From NCBI RefSeq assembly GCF_007665395.1, contig NZ_VDND01000002.1, positions 186,001 through 250,000 of the forward strand: a DNA stretch of 64,000 bases. The letters are read 5' to 3'. Position numbers and translations under genes: made by a program. The notes below the pieces were generated by a model, which was not told the origin of the DNA, made no database searches, and saw only the letters and a list, made by a program, of their open reading frames with translations. Source of the stretch: Pseudomonas oryzihabitans. GTDB taxonomy: Bacteria; Pseudomonadota; Gammaproteobacteria; Pseudomonadales; Pseudomonadaceae. Positions 47,612-55,303 of this stretch are shown here, one piece after another. The stretch's first letter is position 1; each line of letters starts with the position of its first letter.

Positions 47612-48262
47612 ATGGCGGCTGCCTATCAGATCCTCATCGCCGACGATCACCCGCTGTTTCGCAGCGCGCTGCAGCAGGCGCTCACCCTGGGCCTGGGGGC
47701 CCAGGCGCGGCTCACCGAGGTGGCCGACATCGCCCAGCTCCAGGCCTGCCTGGCCGACCGTACCGATTGGGATCTGGTCCTGCTCGACCTGAACATGCCC
47801 GGCGCCTATGGCTTTTCCGGTCTGGTGCTGTTGCGCGGCCAGTATCCGCAGGTGCCGGTGGTGATGATCTCGGCCCAGGAAGAACCGGCCGTGGTGCAGC
47901 GTGCCCGGGAGTTCGGGGCCAGCGGCTTCATTCCCAAGTCCAGCGATCTGGGCACCCTGCAGCGGGCGGTCAGCCAGGTGCTGGATGGCGATACCTGGTG
48001 GCCGCCGCAGGTCGAGGGCGCCGTGGCCCTGAGCGAGGAAGCCAAGGCCGCCAGCGCCGGGCTCGCCAGTCTCACGCCGCAGCAATTCCGGGTGCTCACC
48101 ATGCTGTGCGAGGGCTTGCTCAACAAGCAGATCGCCTTCGAGCTGAATGTGTCCGAGGCCACGGTGAAGGCCCACGCCACGGCCATCTTCCGTAAACTCG
48201 GCGTCCGTACCCGCACCCAGGCCGCGCTGCTGCTGCAGCAACTGGAGAGCACCTCCAGCTAG
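47612..48262 (+). CDS. erdR: LuxR/NarL-type response regulator, ErdR-like
   Basis: The 216-residue protein has a receiver domain (ILIADDHPLFRSALQQ; phosphoacceptor in LVLLDLNMPGAYG; VVMISAQEE; GFIPKSS) and a LuxR-type HTH (LTPQQFRVLTMLCEGLLNKQIAFELNVSEATVKAHATAIFRKL in parts). ErdR in P. aeruginosa occupies this position before dgkA and controls ethanol oxidation and acetate use. I assign the name from position and family. AAGGAAAGC precedes the ATG. Confidence 0.8.
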   Translation: MAAAYQILIADDHPLFRSALQQALTLGLGAQARLTEVADIAQLQACLADRTDWDLVLLDLNMPGAYGFSGLVLLRGQYPQVPVVMISAQEEPAVVQRAREFGASGFIPKSSDLGTLQRAVSQVLDGDTWWPPQVEGAVALSEEAKAASAGLASLTPQQFRVLTMLCEGLLNKQIAFELNVSEATVKAHATAIFRKLGVRTRTQAALLLQQLESTSS

Positions 48263-48345
48263 CCGGGTCATGCCGGCGCCTGATCGCCGGATGCCGTGCC
48301 TTCCTTTCCTGCCGCTCGCTGGAGTCGGCGATTCGACCACGCTGA

Positions 48346-48726
48346 ATGGAGCTGTCGGTGATCTCTCCCTACAAAGGCAAGACCGGTCTGCGCCGGGTCA
48401 TCAACGCGACGGGCTACTCCCTGGCCGGGCTGCGGACGGCCTTCCGCCAGGAGGCGGCCTTTCGCTCCCTGGTCGCGCTCAACGTGGTGCTGCTGCCGAT
48501 CGCCTGCTGGCTCGATGTGAGCCGTGGCGAGCGGGCCCTGCTGGTGGCGGTGTGCCTGCTGGCGCTGGTCGTCGAGTTGTTCAACGCTGCCATCGAGGCG
48601 GTGGTGGATCGCATTTCCCTGGACTGGCACGAACTGTCGAAGAACGCCAAGGATCTTGGCAGTGCCGCGCAGTTCGTGGCCCTGTTCATCATCGCCGCGG
48701 TCTGGGGGATCGTCCTGCTCGGCTGA
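48346..48726 (+). CDS. dgkA: Diacylglycerol kinase
   Basis: DgkA phosphorylates diacylglycerol released during periplasmic glucan or LPS modification, returning it to phospholipid synthesis. The 126-residue membrane protein has three membrane helices and the signature VVELFNAAIEAVVDRISLDWHELSKNAKDLGSAAQ in two parts, with the catalytic Glu. The ATG at 48346 has no strong ribosome site visible. In the ancestral arrangement it was convergent with the metallopeptidase gene now split by the element at 48826-56526. Confidence 0.93.
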   Translation: MELSVISPYKGKTGLRRVINATGYSLAGLRTAFRQEAAFRSLVALNVVLLPIACWLDVSRGERALLVAVCLLALVVELFNAAIEAVVDRISLDWHELSKNAKDLGSAAQFVALFIIAAVWGIVLLG

Positions 48727-48738
48727 GCAGGACGACGA

Positions 48739-48841
48739 TCAGACGGTTGCCCCCAGCGTGGCGCCGGCCGCGGTCTGGTCGGTCGCCAGGCCCTGGTCGA
48801 GCACGCTAGGTTGGGCCGAATGGATGACCTTGTGGATGAAG
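48739..48841 (-). pseudogene. Displaced 3' end of the metallopeptidase gene
   Basis: On the minus strand this piece encodes FIHKV (the att core) followed by 28 native residues (IHSAQPSVLDQGLATDQTAA... ending TLGATV) and a stop. The residues FIHKV also end the host-derived part of the gene at 56511-57623. The fragment is therefore the original C-terminus, cut off by insertion of the element. It has no start codon of its own in this role. Confidence 0.85.
48826..48841. repeat. attL core
   Basis: GACCTTGTGGATGAAG, identical to 56511-56526. It lies in the codons for FIHKV of the host metallopeptidase gene (minus strand). Confidence 0.88.
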
Positions 48842-48989
48842 CTCCGGGCCACATGCACAGTACCGGGACGCCACGAAACGTAGCTAGAATGCGGCCTTGA
48901 GAGAACTCCAGAGCGGGACACACGCGATGTTTCGTTGCCTTGTGCAGCGGACACGCGGCCGGGTCACGTGGACACGTAGAGGCCGAGGC

Positions 48990-50450
48990 ATGAGCACGTA
49001 CTTAACGCGCAAGGATGGGCGGTATCTGTACCGCAGGCGATTCCCTAAAGCCGTGGCTGATGCTATTGGCCGGGTAGAGATGAAGCGTGCCCTTGGCACA
49101 GCGGATCGAGCGGAGGCACTGAAGCTGGCTCGGTCACTGTCCGTCGAGTTCGACCGCGTGTGTGAGGATGCCCTGGCACCAGCCCCCGTTACGCCGGCTG
49201 AATCGCCTGTTGCTCCAGCCTTGCTCACCGCTGACGAGATCATGCAGCAGATGCAGGACGCTATGCGTCGAGTCCAGAAGGATGCCCTGGAGCGAATGCA
49301 GTCGCCTGGCTGGCAACGGGAGTTCGAATGGCAGCGCCAGGCACTGAAGGTGCATATCGCTGGGAAGATGCCGCCGGGTGCGCAGATGCACCCTGTGATT
49401 GCAGGGGGCGTTCTGAGGGCCCTAGAAGACGTTCAGAAGGGCATCCTGTACGGTGGTGGCGGGTCAGGGGAGATCGTGCAGCCTAGGCCCCTTGTAGGCG
49501 CTCCTGTGGCGTCTGAGGTGTCAGGGGAGGGTCGTGCTACGCAAGCGCAGTTCGAAATGGCCTTGGAACAGTACTCCGTCGGCAAGTCCAAGTCAAGGAA
49601 GTCGCAGGCTCGGAACGTCAGTGCCGCTGTGCTGCGATTCCCGTGCACCCCTGCTGAGGCTGAGGGACAGATTCTCCAGCATCTGAGCACGAAGCTTGCC
49701 GAGGGCGGGAAGCCGAGCACCCTGCGCACATCGTGCACGCTGCTGTTCGCCATCCTGAGGTGGCTACCGGGATTCGAGAACCTGGCCCTGCCGAAGCGGC
49801 ACCCGACTACCGAGGCGCTCAGGGGAGAGACCCTGGACGCGGAGGCGAGGGCGTCTGTCCCCCGTGACCTGCTGCTACAGGCCATTGGGACGTTCCAAGA
49901 GACGGGGGATGAGGTATCAGCCGCAGCGTTCCGGCTTCTGGCGCTGTACGGGATGAGGCCCTCCGAGCTGCTACGGGAAGGACCATCGAGCATCCAGCTT
50001 CGCAAGGACGTGCTGGGGAACGTCGAGAGGGTATTCGTGGCCGGGCTGACCATGCGGAAGACGCGGGGCAGTAAACGTGCCCTGCCGATCCACCGGGACG
50101 ACCTGCCGCTGTTCGAGACGGTGCACGCGGCATTGGGCTTGGCTGAAGGGTGCTCCCTGGATGATCGAGAGCACCGGGGCCGGATCAGGAGTAATGAGCT
50201 GGGGAAGCGCTTCCGTAGGCTGCTGCCGGCTGAGGTGCGAAGCCAGTACAGCCTTTATGGTGTCCGGCATCTGTTTGCCGACCTGGCCCGCGCTGCTGGT
50301 GCCACCGAGGAAGAGACCGGCCTGTTGCTCGGGCACACCGCTAAGGGCGGATCGAAGGTGACGGGTATCTACGGCGGGTCAGGCTCGCTGGATCGAGTGA
50401 AGGTGATTCTGGCTGGTGTGCGCGCTCTCCTGTCCGAGCAGGGCGCGTAA
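48990..50450 (+). CDS. Tyrosine-type site-specific integrase
   Basis: The 486-residue protein has an N-terminal DUF6538-like region (YLTRKDGRYLYRRRFPKAV), a core-binding SAM-like domain in the middle, and a C-terminal catalytic domain: box I LYGMRPSELL (Arg), box II YGVRHLF (a Tyr where many family members have His, then Arg-His), LLGHT and the nucleophile in GIYGG. I chose ATG 48990 because the family's conserved part starts right after it; TTG 48897 and ATG 48927 are alternatives. It sits 148 bases inside attL and reads into the element, so it should catalyse integration at the metallopeptidase site. Confidence 0.9.
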   Translation: MSTYLTRKDGRYLYRRRFPKAVADAIGRVEMKRALGTADRAEALKLARSLSVEFDRVCEDALAPAPVTPAESPVAPALLTADEIMQQMQDAMRRVQKDALERMQSPGWQREFEWQRQALKVHIAGKMPPGAQMHPVIAGGVLRALEDVQKGILYGGGGSGEIVQPRPLVGAPVASEVSGEGRATQAQFEMALEQYSVGKSKSRKSQARNVSAAVLRFPCTPAEAEGQILQHLSTKLAEGGKPSTLRTSCTLLFAILRWLPGFENLALPKRHPTTEALRGETLDAEARASVPRDLLLQAIGTFQETGDEVSAAAFRLLALYGMRPSELLREGPSSIQLRKDVLGNVERVFVAGLTMRKTRGSKRALPIHRDDLPLFETVHAALGLAEGCSLDDREHRGRIRSNELGKRFRRLLPAEVRSQYSLYGVRHLFADLARAAGATEEETGLLLGHTAKGGSKVTGIYGGSGSLDRVKVILAGVRALLSEQGA

Positions 50451-50611
50451 ACACCCACGACGTAAAAGCAGTGTCTCCACCCGAGGGGGCCCCTGCACAT
50501 AACTGAACGCGAGTTCCCCCATAGGGCCTCACCTGTGCCTTGCAGAAACTGGGGCGCCAGCTACGTTTAAGGTGTCGCCGGCGTGGCGATATGCCAGTAG
50601 GAGTTGCGAGC

Positions 50612-50743
50612 ATGGCTAACAAGCGTGGCAGAGATGCCGGGAATGGGCAGTTCATACCTGTAGAAGAGGCAAAGCGCCGCCCTAAGACCAGTACGGTTGA
50701 GGTTATCCCGCCGCCTGCTAAAAAGGGTGGCAAGAAGAAGTAG
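50612..50743 (+). CDS. Small basic protein, 43 residues (GNGQFIPVEEAKRRP type)
   Basis: MANKRGRDAGNGQFIPVEEA... ends in a lysine-rich tail (KKGGKKK). A similar short motif (RDAKTGQF-like) occurs in many small proteins of mobile elements, whose function I do not know. The start is chosen because GTAGGAG lies eight bases upstream; longer in-frame starts lack a ribosome site. An imperfect GC-rich hairpin (50753-50777) follows and could be a terminator. It stands alone between the integrase and the serine recombinase. Confidence 0.6.
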   Translation: MANKRGRDAGNGQFIPVEEAKRRPKTSTVEVIPPPAKKGGKKK

Positions 50744-50783
50744 CTAAGTTGGGCGGGGAGGGCGCATGCCTTCCCGCTTCGTT

Positions 50784-50900
50784 GGTGTCATTAATCGACC
50801 GTTAAACGCTACCGCTCATCTGGTGTGCTAGTTGGTGTCATAAAACGTGCTTGACGGGATTGTGCTACCTGTCTACCGTGACACCACGTTTAACGACACC
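50784..50900. repeat. Array of resolvase-like half sites (res-like region)
   Basis: Half-site copies are GGTGTCATTAATCG (50784-50797), GGTGTCATAAAACG (50834-50847) and, inverted, CGTTTAACGACACC (50887-50900); weaker inverted copies are CGTTAAACGCTACC (50800-50813) and CCGTGACACC (50877-50886). The two direct copies begin exactly 50 bases apart. The 117-bp span directly upstream of a serine recombinase gene resembles the three-subsite res region of Tn3-type resolvases. Confidence 0.65.
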
Positions 50901-50912
50901 AGCAGGTACAGC

Positions 50913-51479
50913 ATGACCCGGACATTCCTTTACGCCCGCGTTAGCACCGCAGGCCAGACCACCGATAACCAAGAGCTTGAAGTCCAGCAGGCAGGCTTCA
51001 ATGTCGAGCCGCGCAGAGTCGTCACTGAGACGGTATCCGGGAGCACGCAGGCCAGCGAACGCCCAGGGTTCCTAAAGCTACTAGAGCGCATGGAGCGCGG
51101 TGACACCCTCATCGTCACAAAGCTTGATCGTCTTGGGCGGAATGCCATGGACGTGCGTAGCACAGTCGAGCGCCTTGCCGCAGATGGCATCCGTGTGCAC
51201 TGCCTGGCCTTGGGTGGCGTGGATCTCACCAGCGCAGCCGGCAAGATGACCATGCAGGTTCTATGCGCTGTAGCGGAGTTCGAGCGTGACCTGTTGATCG
51301 AGCGTACGAATGCCGGCCTGGAGCGCGCCAAGGCTCAGGGGAAGAAGCTAGGTCGTCCAGAAGCCACGGATACGCGGAAGCGAGTGCAAGCGGTGCGGGC
51401 CGAAGGGCTATCCCAATCCAAGGCAGCGGAGCACCTCGGCATAAGCCTGGCGACTGTGAAGCGGCATTGGAACGCTTGA
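50913..51479 (+). CDS. Serine recombinase, resolvase/invertase family
   Basis: The 188-residue protein has the catalytic serine in FLYARVSTAGQTTDNQ, the conserved GDTLIVTKLDRLGRNAMD and VAEFERDLLIERTNAGL with the long E helix, and a C-terminal HTH (GLSQSKAAEHLGISLATVKRHW). Its size is that of TnpR resolvases and DNA invertases. The ATG at 50913 starts the conserved MTRTFLYARVS. A res-like site array lies just upstream, so it probably resolves multimers or regulates itself; no invertible segment with flanking inverted sites was found. Confidence 0.9.
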   Translation: MTRTFLYARVSTAGQTTDNQELEVQQAGFNVEPRRVVTETVSGSTQASERPGFLKLLERMERGDTLIVTKLDRLGRNAMDVRSTVERLAADGIRVHCLALGGVDLTSAAGKMTMQVLCAVAEFERDLLIERTNAGLERAKAQGKKLGRPEATDTRKRVQAVRAEGLSQSKAAEHLGISLATVKRHWNA

Positions 51480-51668
51480 TGCCATGGCCGAGGGCGGGGA
51501 CGAGTGAGTCGACCTGGATCGCGTACCACTGTGCACCACCACGAGCCAAATCCAGGGCAGGGGCGGGGAGGGCGATTCGAGCGATTCAAGGGGTTTCAGT
51601 CCGACACCTGTGCACCCGTTTCAAGCAAATCTGCTAGAGGCTCTAGGACGCTGGTTTCCGCAGACTCC

Positions 51669-51900
51669 GCACTCTAAGCAAGAGGAAGCAACGGATAGAC
51701 CCGCACTCTGAGGAAGAGACGACCAACGAATAGACGGCCACTCTAAGGAAGGGGGAAGCAACGTAGCTTAGCCACTGATATGAGGGACGGAAGCCCCACC
51801 GAGCTGGAACCCGCGTCAGTACTGGATCGTGCAGGGTCCCTACTCTAAGGGAAGGCAAGCAACGAATAGATTCGCCCTCTAAGGGAAGGGCCTAGCAAAG
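51669..51900. repeat. Five iteron-like direct repeats
   Basis: Five imperfect direct copies of a 28-35-base unit begin at 51669, 51703, 51738, 51839 and 51873. The shared parts are ACTCTAAGGAAG near the start and AGCAACGAATAGA near the end. Copies 3 and 5 are each followed by a second short repeat (TATGAGGGACGGAAGC at 51779-51794; TATGAGGAACCCAAGC at 51917-51932). They fill most of a 490-base gene-free gap (51480-51969), upstream of an HTH protein. No DnaA box was identified. Irregular spacing and lack of unique spacers argue against CRISPR. Confidence 0.7.
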
Positions 51901-51969
51901 CCAGGCTAGGGACTTATATGAGGAACCCAAGCAACCACCAGCCCAGGAGGCTCACGACAAGGAGGAATG

Positions 51970-52743
51970 ATGGACCGTAACGATCTACACGAGCAGTTCC
52001 CTAACCCGACTGCCGGACTCAACCCCATGCAGCAGCAGTGGTACGCCAGCCTCATGGCCGGTGCAGAGATCCACCCTGTCCTGCTCAGGGAATCCAAGAG
52101 CTATGCCGAGGTGGTACAGGTATTCCAATCGACTCAGGGCACGGCATCGAGCAGCAGCCGGGACAAGTTCCTGGAGATGAAGCAGGCAGAGCAGGCTTTC
52201 TACCGCACCGTAGCCGCTGAGCATGCAGGCCGGTACAAGGCCCAGCAGAACGTAGTTGATGCAGCCGTGCTGTTCGCCTTGAACGGGCAGGGGAGTACGC
52301 CACGTGAGGCCCTGGAGGCCGGTGGAGTGCCTACCGCTGAGGTGCGCCGGATCGGTGGCAAGCCAGGCAGTAAGCGCAAGGTGAAACGATCCCTGCAGAA
52401 GCACCAGCAGCACCCGAACGCACAGCGCATGATTCTGAATGAGGGGAAGCGCGAGTACATGAGAATGGCCGATGACACACTGGCAGGCAGCCTGGAAGGG
52501 GTTTACGTGAACATGCGTACGCAAGCGCGCTTGTCCAAGCTGGAGCGGGAGCAAGCTGCACAGGCAGCAGAGATCGCTGAGCTGAAAGCCCGTCTGGCAC
52601 TCATCGACACCCGCCACGAAGTAGAAGACGCTGGGATTGATCCGAAGGCCGAAGCCCAGCGTATGCGCGCTGGGGGCATGAGCATCGGGGCTATCGCTAC
52701 CGCCCTCGGTCGCAGAAAGAGTTCTGTCCAGCGATGGCTGTGA
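51970..52743 (+). CDS. Unknown element protein with coiled coil and C-terminal HTH
   Basis: The 257-residue product is not recognised as a whole. Visible parts are a basic stretch (GGKPGSKRKVKRSLQKHQQH, about residue 130), a coiled coil (KLEREQAAQAAEIAELKARL, about 190-210), and a Hin/resolvase-like HTH at the very end (GGMSIGAIATALGRRKSSVQ). AAGGAGG at 51959-51965 points to ATG 51970 rather than 51967. Directly downstream of the iteron-like repeats, it could be the protein that binds them (an initiator or regulator), but this is inference from position. Confidence 0.65.
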   Translation: MDRNDLHEQFPNPTAGLNPMQQQWYASLMAGAEIHPVLLRESKSYAEVVQVFQSTQGTASSSSRDKFLEMKQAEQAFYRTVAAEHAGRYKAQQNVVDAAVLFALNGQGSTPREALEAGGVPTAEVRRIGGKPGSKRKVKRSLQKHQQHPNAQRMILNEGKREYMRMADDTLAGSLEGVYVNMRTQARLSKLEREQAAQAAEIAELKARLALIDTRHEVEDAGIDPKAEAQRMRAGGMSIGAIATALGRRKSSVQRWL

Positions 52744-52758
52744 TAGGGATGGAATTAC

Positions 52759-52821
52759 TACTACGTAGTATTAGAGTTTCAGCCCTTTTTAGCCGTACGC
52801 ATGCGTACGATTTGCGTACGC
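52759..52821. promoter_or_regulatory. Cluster of palindromes before the 72-residue HTH gene
   Basis: TACTACGTAGTA (52759-52770), the perfect 16-bp palindrome CGTACGCATGCGTACG (52794-52809) and GCGTACGC (52814-52821) lie within 63 bases directly upstream of a small HTH gene. The repeated GCGTACG half sites look like operators of a dimeric repressor. A promoter is not clearly visible. Confidence 0.6.
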
Positions 52822-52841
52822 TGCACCACCTGGAGACCATC

Positions 52842-53060
52842 ATGACGAACGTTATCGAAATGCCTGACGGCAGCATCATCCTTGACGATGGCGGCATCAG
52901 TCCCCGCGCTACCGCACGCCGCATGGCTGCTGACGGTAAGACCCTGGAGCAGATAGCCCAAGAGCTGGGATCGACCGTCGAGATCGTCCAGAAGTACATC
53001 AACGAAGGCGAGCCTACAGAGCCGCACGACTGGAGCCAGTACGACGACGAGGACGATTGA
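52842..53060 (+). CDS. Small HTH protein, 72 residues
   Basis: MTNVIEMPDGSIILDDGGIS is followed by a helix-turn-helix-like region (ATARRMAADGKTLEQIAQEL, then GSTVEIVQKYI) and an acidic tail rich in Asp and Glu (SQYDDEDD). The HTH is similar in pattern to the last helices of the preceding gene. The ATG at 52842 has CTGGAG ten bases upstream. Palindromes just before it suggest an autoregulated regulator of the element. Function not recognised. Confidence 0.6.
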   Translation: MTNVIEMPDGSIILDDGGISPRATARRMAADGKTLEQIAQELGSTVEIVQKYINEGEPTEPHDWSQYDDEDD

Positions 53061-53108
53061 TCCCTCCCGCCTGGCTGCACCTCCCCGCCTTTCTTAACTA
53101 ACCCCACA

Positions 53109-53145
53109 AGCCGAACCGATCCAGCCTCGCTGGAGGCATTCGGCT
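53109..53145. other. Nested hairpin before the element's operon
   Basis: AGCCGAA (53109-53115) pairs with TTCGGCT (53139-53145), and inside it TCCAG (53120-53124) pairs with CTGGA (53130-53134). Without a T-run behind it, it is less like a terminator than a leader RNA structure or protein-binding site. It is 22 bases before the start codon at 53168. Confidence 0.45.
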
Positions 53146-53167
53146 GCCTGTCATTCAAGGAGGACGC

Positions 53168-53383
53168 ATGTCCGCAAGCATTGATCCCCGCTTAGGCGGT
53201 AACGGCCTACCGCAAGGAATCATCCAGTTCACCTCGGGCATGTACAGCGCCCGAGTGCGCCTGAGCAACGGCGATACCCTCACCTGCCTGAGCGCAGACC
53301 TTGAGCGCGCTAGTGACTGGCGAGCCAAGACCGTCCGGTACGCGCTCCAGCTTGGCCTGATCCAGCAGAAACCCCGCCCGTAA
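53168..53383 (+). CDS. Unknown small element protein, 71 residues
   Basis: AAGGAGGACGC gives a near-ideal ribosome site. The protein has a beta-rich middle (GIIQFTSGMYSARVRLSNGD) followed by a helix (AKTVRYALQLGL), which faintly recalls AP2-like DNA-binding folds of mobile elements. I do not recognise the family. It is the first gene of a run of six on the same strand (53168-55929), with gaps of 2 to 45 bases or short overlaps. Confidence 0.6.
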   Translation: MSASIDPRLGGNGLPQGIIQFTSGMYSARVRLSNGDTLTCLSADLERASDWRAKTVRYALQLGLIQQKPRP

Positions 53384-53415
53384 GCACGGGCGTCACCAAT
53401 GACCTAGGAGGTCCC

Positions 53416-53697
53416 ATGAGCAAATCCGCACTTAGTTATTCCGAACGCCAGACCGTAGAACGCCTGGCGAACTCCCTTCGCTCTGAACGCCGCCCGCATG
53501 TCCGGGAGCGTATCACCGGGCAGATTGATTCTGTGATCGGTGGGAAGTCCCTCACCCGGCACGACCTGGCCCTGGCCGCATATTGGACCGGGCATTGCGC
53601 TGCTGACGATGCAGACCGCGCCCTGGCATCTGACCTGGCCGCCGCGTACCGGAGCACCCCCGCCGACACTACCGTTTCCCTGAGCGAAGGAGAGTAA
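53416..53697 (+). CDS. Unknown small element protein, 93 residues
   Basis: The protein is helical and charged (SYSERQTVERLANSLRSERR, then LTRHDLALAAYWTGH) and has no signal or membrane segment. AGGAGGTCCC lies upstream of the ATG. Its stop is two bases before the next gene. Function not recognised. Confidence 0.6.
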   Translation: MSKSALSYSERQTVERLANSLRSERRPHVRERITGQIDSVIGGKSLTRHDLALAAYWTGHCAADDADRALASDLAAAYRSTPADTTVSLSEGE

Positions 53698-53699
53698 TT

Positions 53700-54656
53700 A
53701 TGAGCATCATCACCCTGAACGACACGAATCTCACCCCGGCTATGGACTTCGACCTGCTGGCCCCCGTCACCTCCGGCACCGAGGCTGTGCACGATGAGCT
53801 GCCCAGCATGGAAGTAACCCCGATTGCTCTCGCCAGCAGTGCCCCGGCGAAGTCCCTACCGTCCCTGGACGATCTCCTGGCAAGCATGGATGAAGTCCTA
53901 GCCGCTGAGACGACGCTATCCCTCCCGCCCCTTGCTGCTATCCCGAATGGCATCGCTGCTGCTGAGCCAGTATCCGTGGCCTTGAGAGCGAACGGCGGGA
54001 ACCTTGACGCTGCCTTGCGAGCTGCTGCGCATGCCCAAGGCACTTCGGGCGCAGGCTTCATTCAGACACCAGAAGATGTGGATTACGCCTGCCGGCTCTT
54101 CGCTGCGCACGCCGTCCAGGCCCTTAGCCTGTCCCGTCAGCGTGAGTTGCTGCGCCGGGAAGGGGAAGCTGCTGCTGCCGTGAACAACGCGCACACCGCG
54201 CTGCTGGAGCCTGTGCTTAAGAGCGCCGTGGTCGAGCACCGCGCAGCCGATGGCCTGGAGCCTGGCGAGGTGGAGTACTTGATGGAGCACATCCGCGCTG
54301 GTCACTTGAACATCGCGCAACGTCTGGTGGACCCATCGGTAGACGTCCGCGCTCTGGCTGCTGGATACGACACCGACTGGCGCCCCCTGGCCGATGCCTG
54401 GGCAGCCGAGGCTAAGACGCCTGGCAGCGTGACTGTGGCCGATGGCTCGCCAGTCGTGGGCACTGAGCCTGGGAAGTCCTACAGCCTCTCCGTGAAGCCT
54501 GGCGAAGGTTGGGTGCTGTCTGTCTGGACCTCGGGCACCTGGGTTCCCTTGCAGGCCAGCGACGATGCCCGTGACCGTGCTGTAGAAGATCGAGCAGCCG
54601 CCTTGGATGGTCGCCGTCTGGACCTGGGCGACGTGTTCGCCGATGAGCTGGGCTGA
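53700..54656 (+). CDS. Unknown element protein, 318 residues
   Basis: The largest protein of the element's operon. The N-terminal third is low in complexity and rich in Ala, Ser, Leu and Pro; the middle is helical (about residues 100-215); the C-terminal part has a beta-rich stretch (GKSYSLSVKPGEGWVLSVW, then SGTWVPLQ) near residue 265. I find no catalytic motif. AGGAGAG is just upstream; the ATG follows the previous stop by two bases and the stop overlaps the next ATG. Its structural or regulatory role is unknown. Confidence 0.6.
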   Translation: MSIITLNDTNLTPAMDFDLLAPVTSGTEAVHDELPSMEVTPIALASSAPAKSLPSLDDLLASMDEVLAAETTLSLPPLAAIPNGIAAAEPVSVALRANGGNLDAALRAAAHAQGTSGAGFIQTPEDVDYACRLFAAHAVQALSLSRQRELLRREGEAAAAVNNAHTALLEPVLKSAVVEHRAADGLEPGEVEYLMEHIRAGHLNIAQRLVDPSVDVRALAAGYDTDWRPLADAWAAEAKTPGSVTVADGSPVVGTEPGKSYSLSVKPGEGWVLSVWTSGTWVPLQASDDARDRAVEDRAAALDGRRLDLGDVFADELG

Positions 54657-55258
54657 TGGCCCGGCAGACCCTGCGGCGTGGGAAGCACCCCACGGCTGAC
54701 GACCTAACGAAGATGCGCCTTGGGTATCCAGGGTACGAGGCGCGGCTTGAGGCCATGCGGAAGCTAAGCCCTGCCAGGTACGCCGCTGTTATGGCTGGCG
54801 CCCGGCACTTCGACGACCCTTGTTGGAGCTGTAGCACATGCCACGGCGTCGAGCGCTTCACCCGGAACCTGGCTTGCAGGGCTTGCGCCAGTGGCCGGGT
54901 GCAGAGGGTATTCCACCGAGTCCCTGGCACCGATGAGCTGATTTACCTGGCCGACTCCGATAGCACCGACTGGCACCAGCGCAGGCAGGAACGGTTACGC
55001 CTTGAAGACGCCGAGTTCCGACTACGCAGCCTCGGCACGCTCCGATGTGGGCGGTTCCGCCTGGAGGCCGGGAAGGTCTGGACTGAGGGCCGAGTAGTGC
55101 TCGACACCATGGGCTGCACCGCTGCCGCTGATGCCCTGCTGAGCGGGGATCGAGTGCAGGCCGCTGAAGCTATGCGCCCCGTGATTGAGGTCAGTCGTGA
55201 CCTCGCTGTGCTGGTGCGAGAGATCGCCGCCCGCCTGTTGAACCCACCTAAACGATAA
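54656..55258 (+). CDS. Unknown element protein with zinc-finger-like cysteines
   Basis: The 200-residue protein has CWSCSTCHG (about residue 56) and CRAC (about residue 74), four to five cysteines in a treble-clef or zinc-ribbon spacing, and a basic N-terminus (MARQTLRRGKHPTADDLTKM). It overlaps the previous gene by one base (TGATG). DNA- or RNA-binding is possible. The family is not recognised. Confidence 0.6.
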   Translation: MARQTLRRGKHPTADDLTKMRLGYPGYEARLEAMRKLSPARYAAVMAGARHFDDPCWSCSTCHGVERFTRNLACRACASGRVQRVFHRVPGTDELIYLADSDSTDWHQRRQERLRLEDAEFRLRSLGTLRCGRFRLEAGKVWTEGRVVLDTMGCTAAADALLSGDRVQAAEAMRPVIEVSRDLAVLVREIAARLLNPPKR

Positions 55259-55303
55259 CGCTGGTCCCTCCTGGGGCCGGTGCCCCTGCATCTGGAGGAA
55301 ACC

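Noticed and set aside
48826..48841. tRNA gene as attachment site
   Set aside because: The repeated core lies in the coding sequence of a metallopeptidase, and no tRNA-like cloverleaf is seen there or elsewhere in the window.
50784..51479. Invertible DNA switch controlled by the serine recombinase
   Set aside because: The half sites lie only on one side of the gene; no matching inverted site was found flanking a segment.
51669..51900. Possible CRISPR array
   Set aside because: Repeats are imperfect, unevenly spaced, and contiguous without unique spacers of constant length; no cas genes are present.
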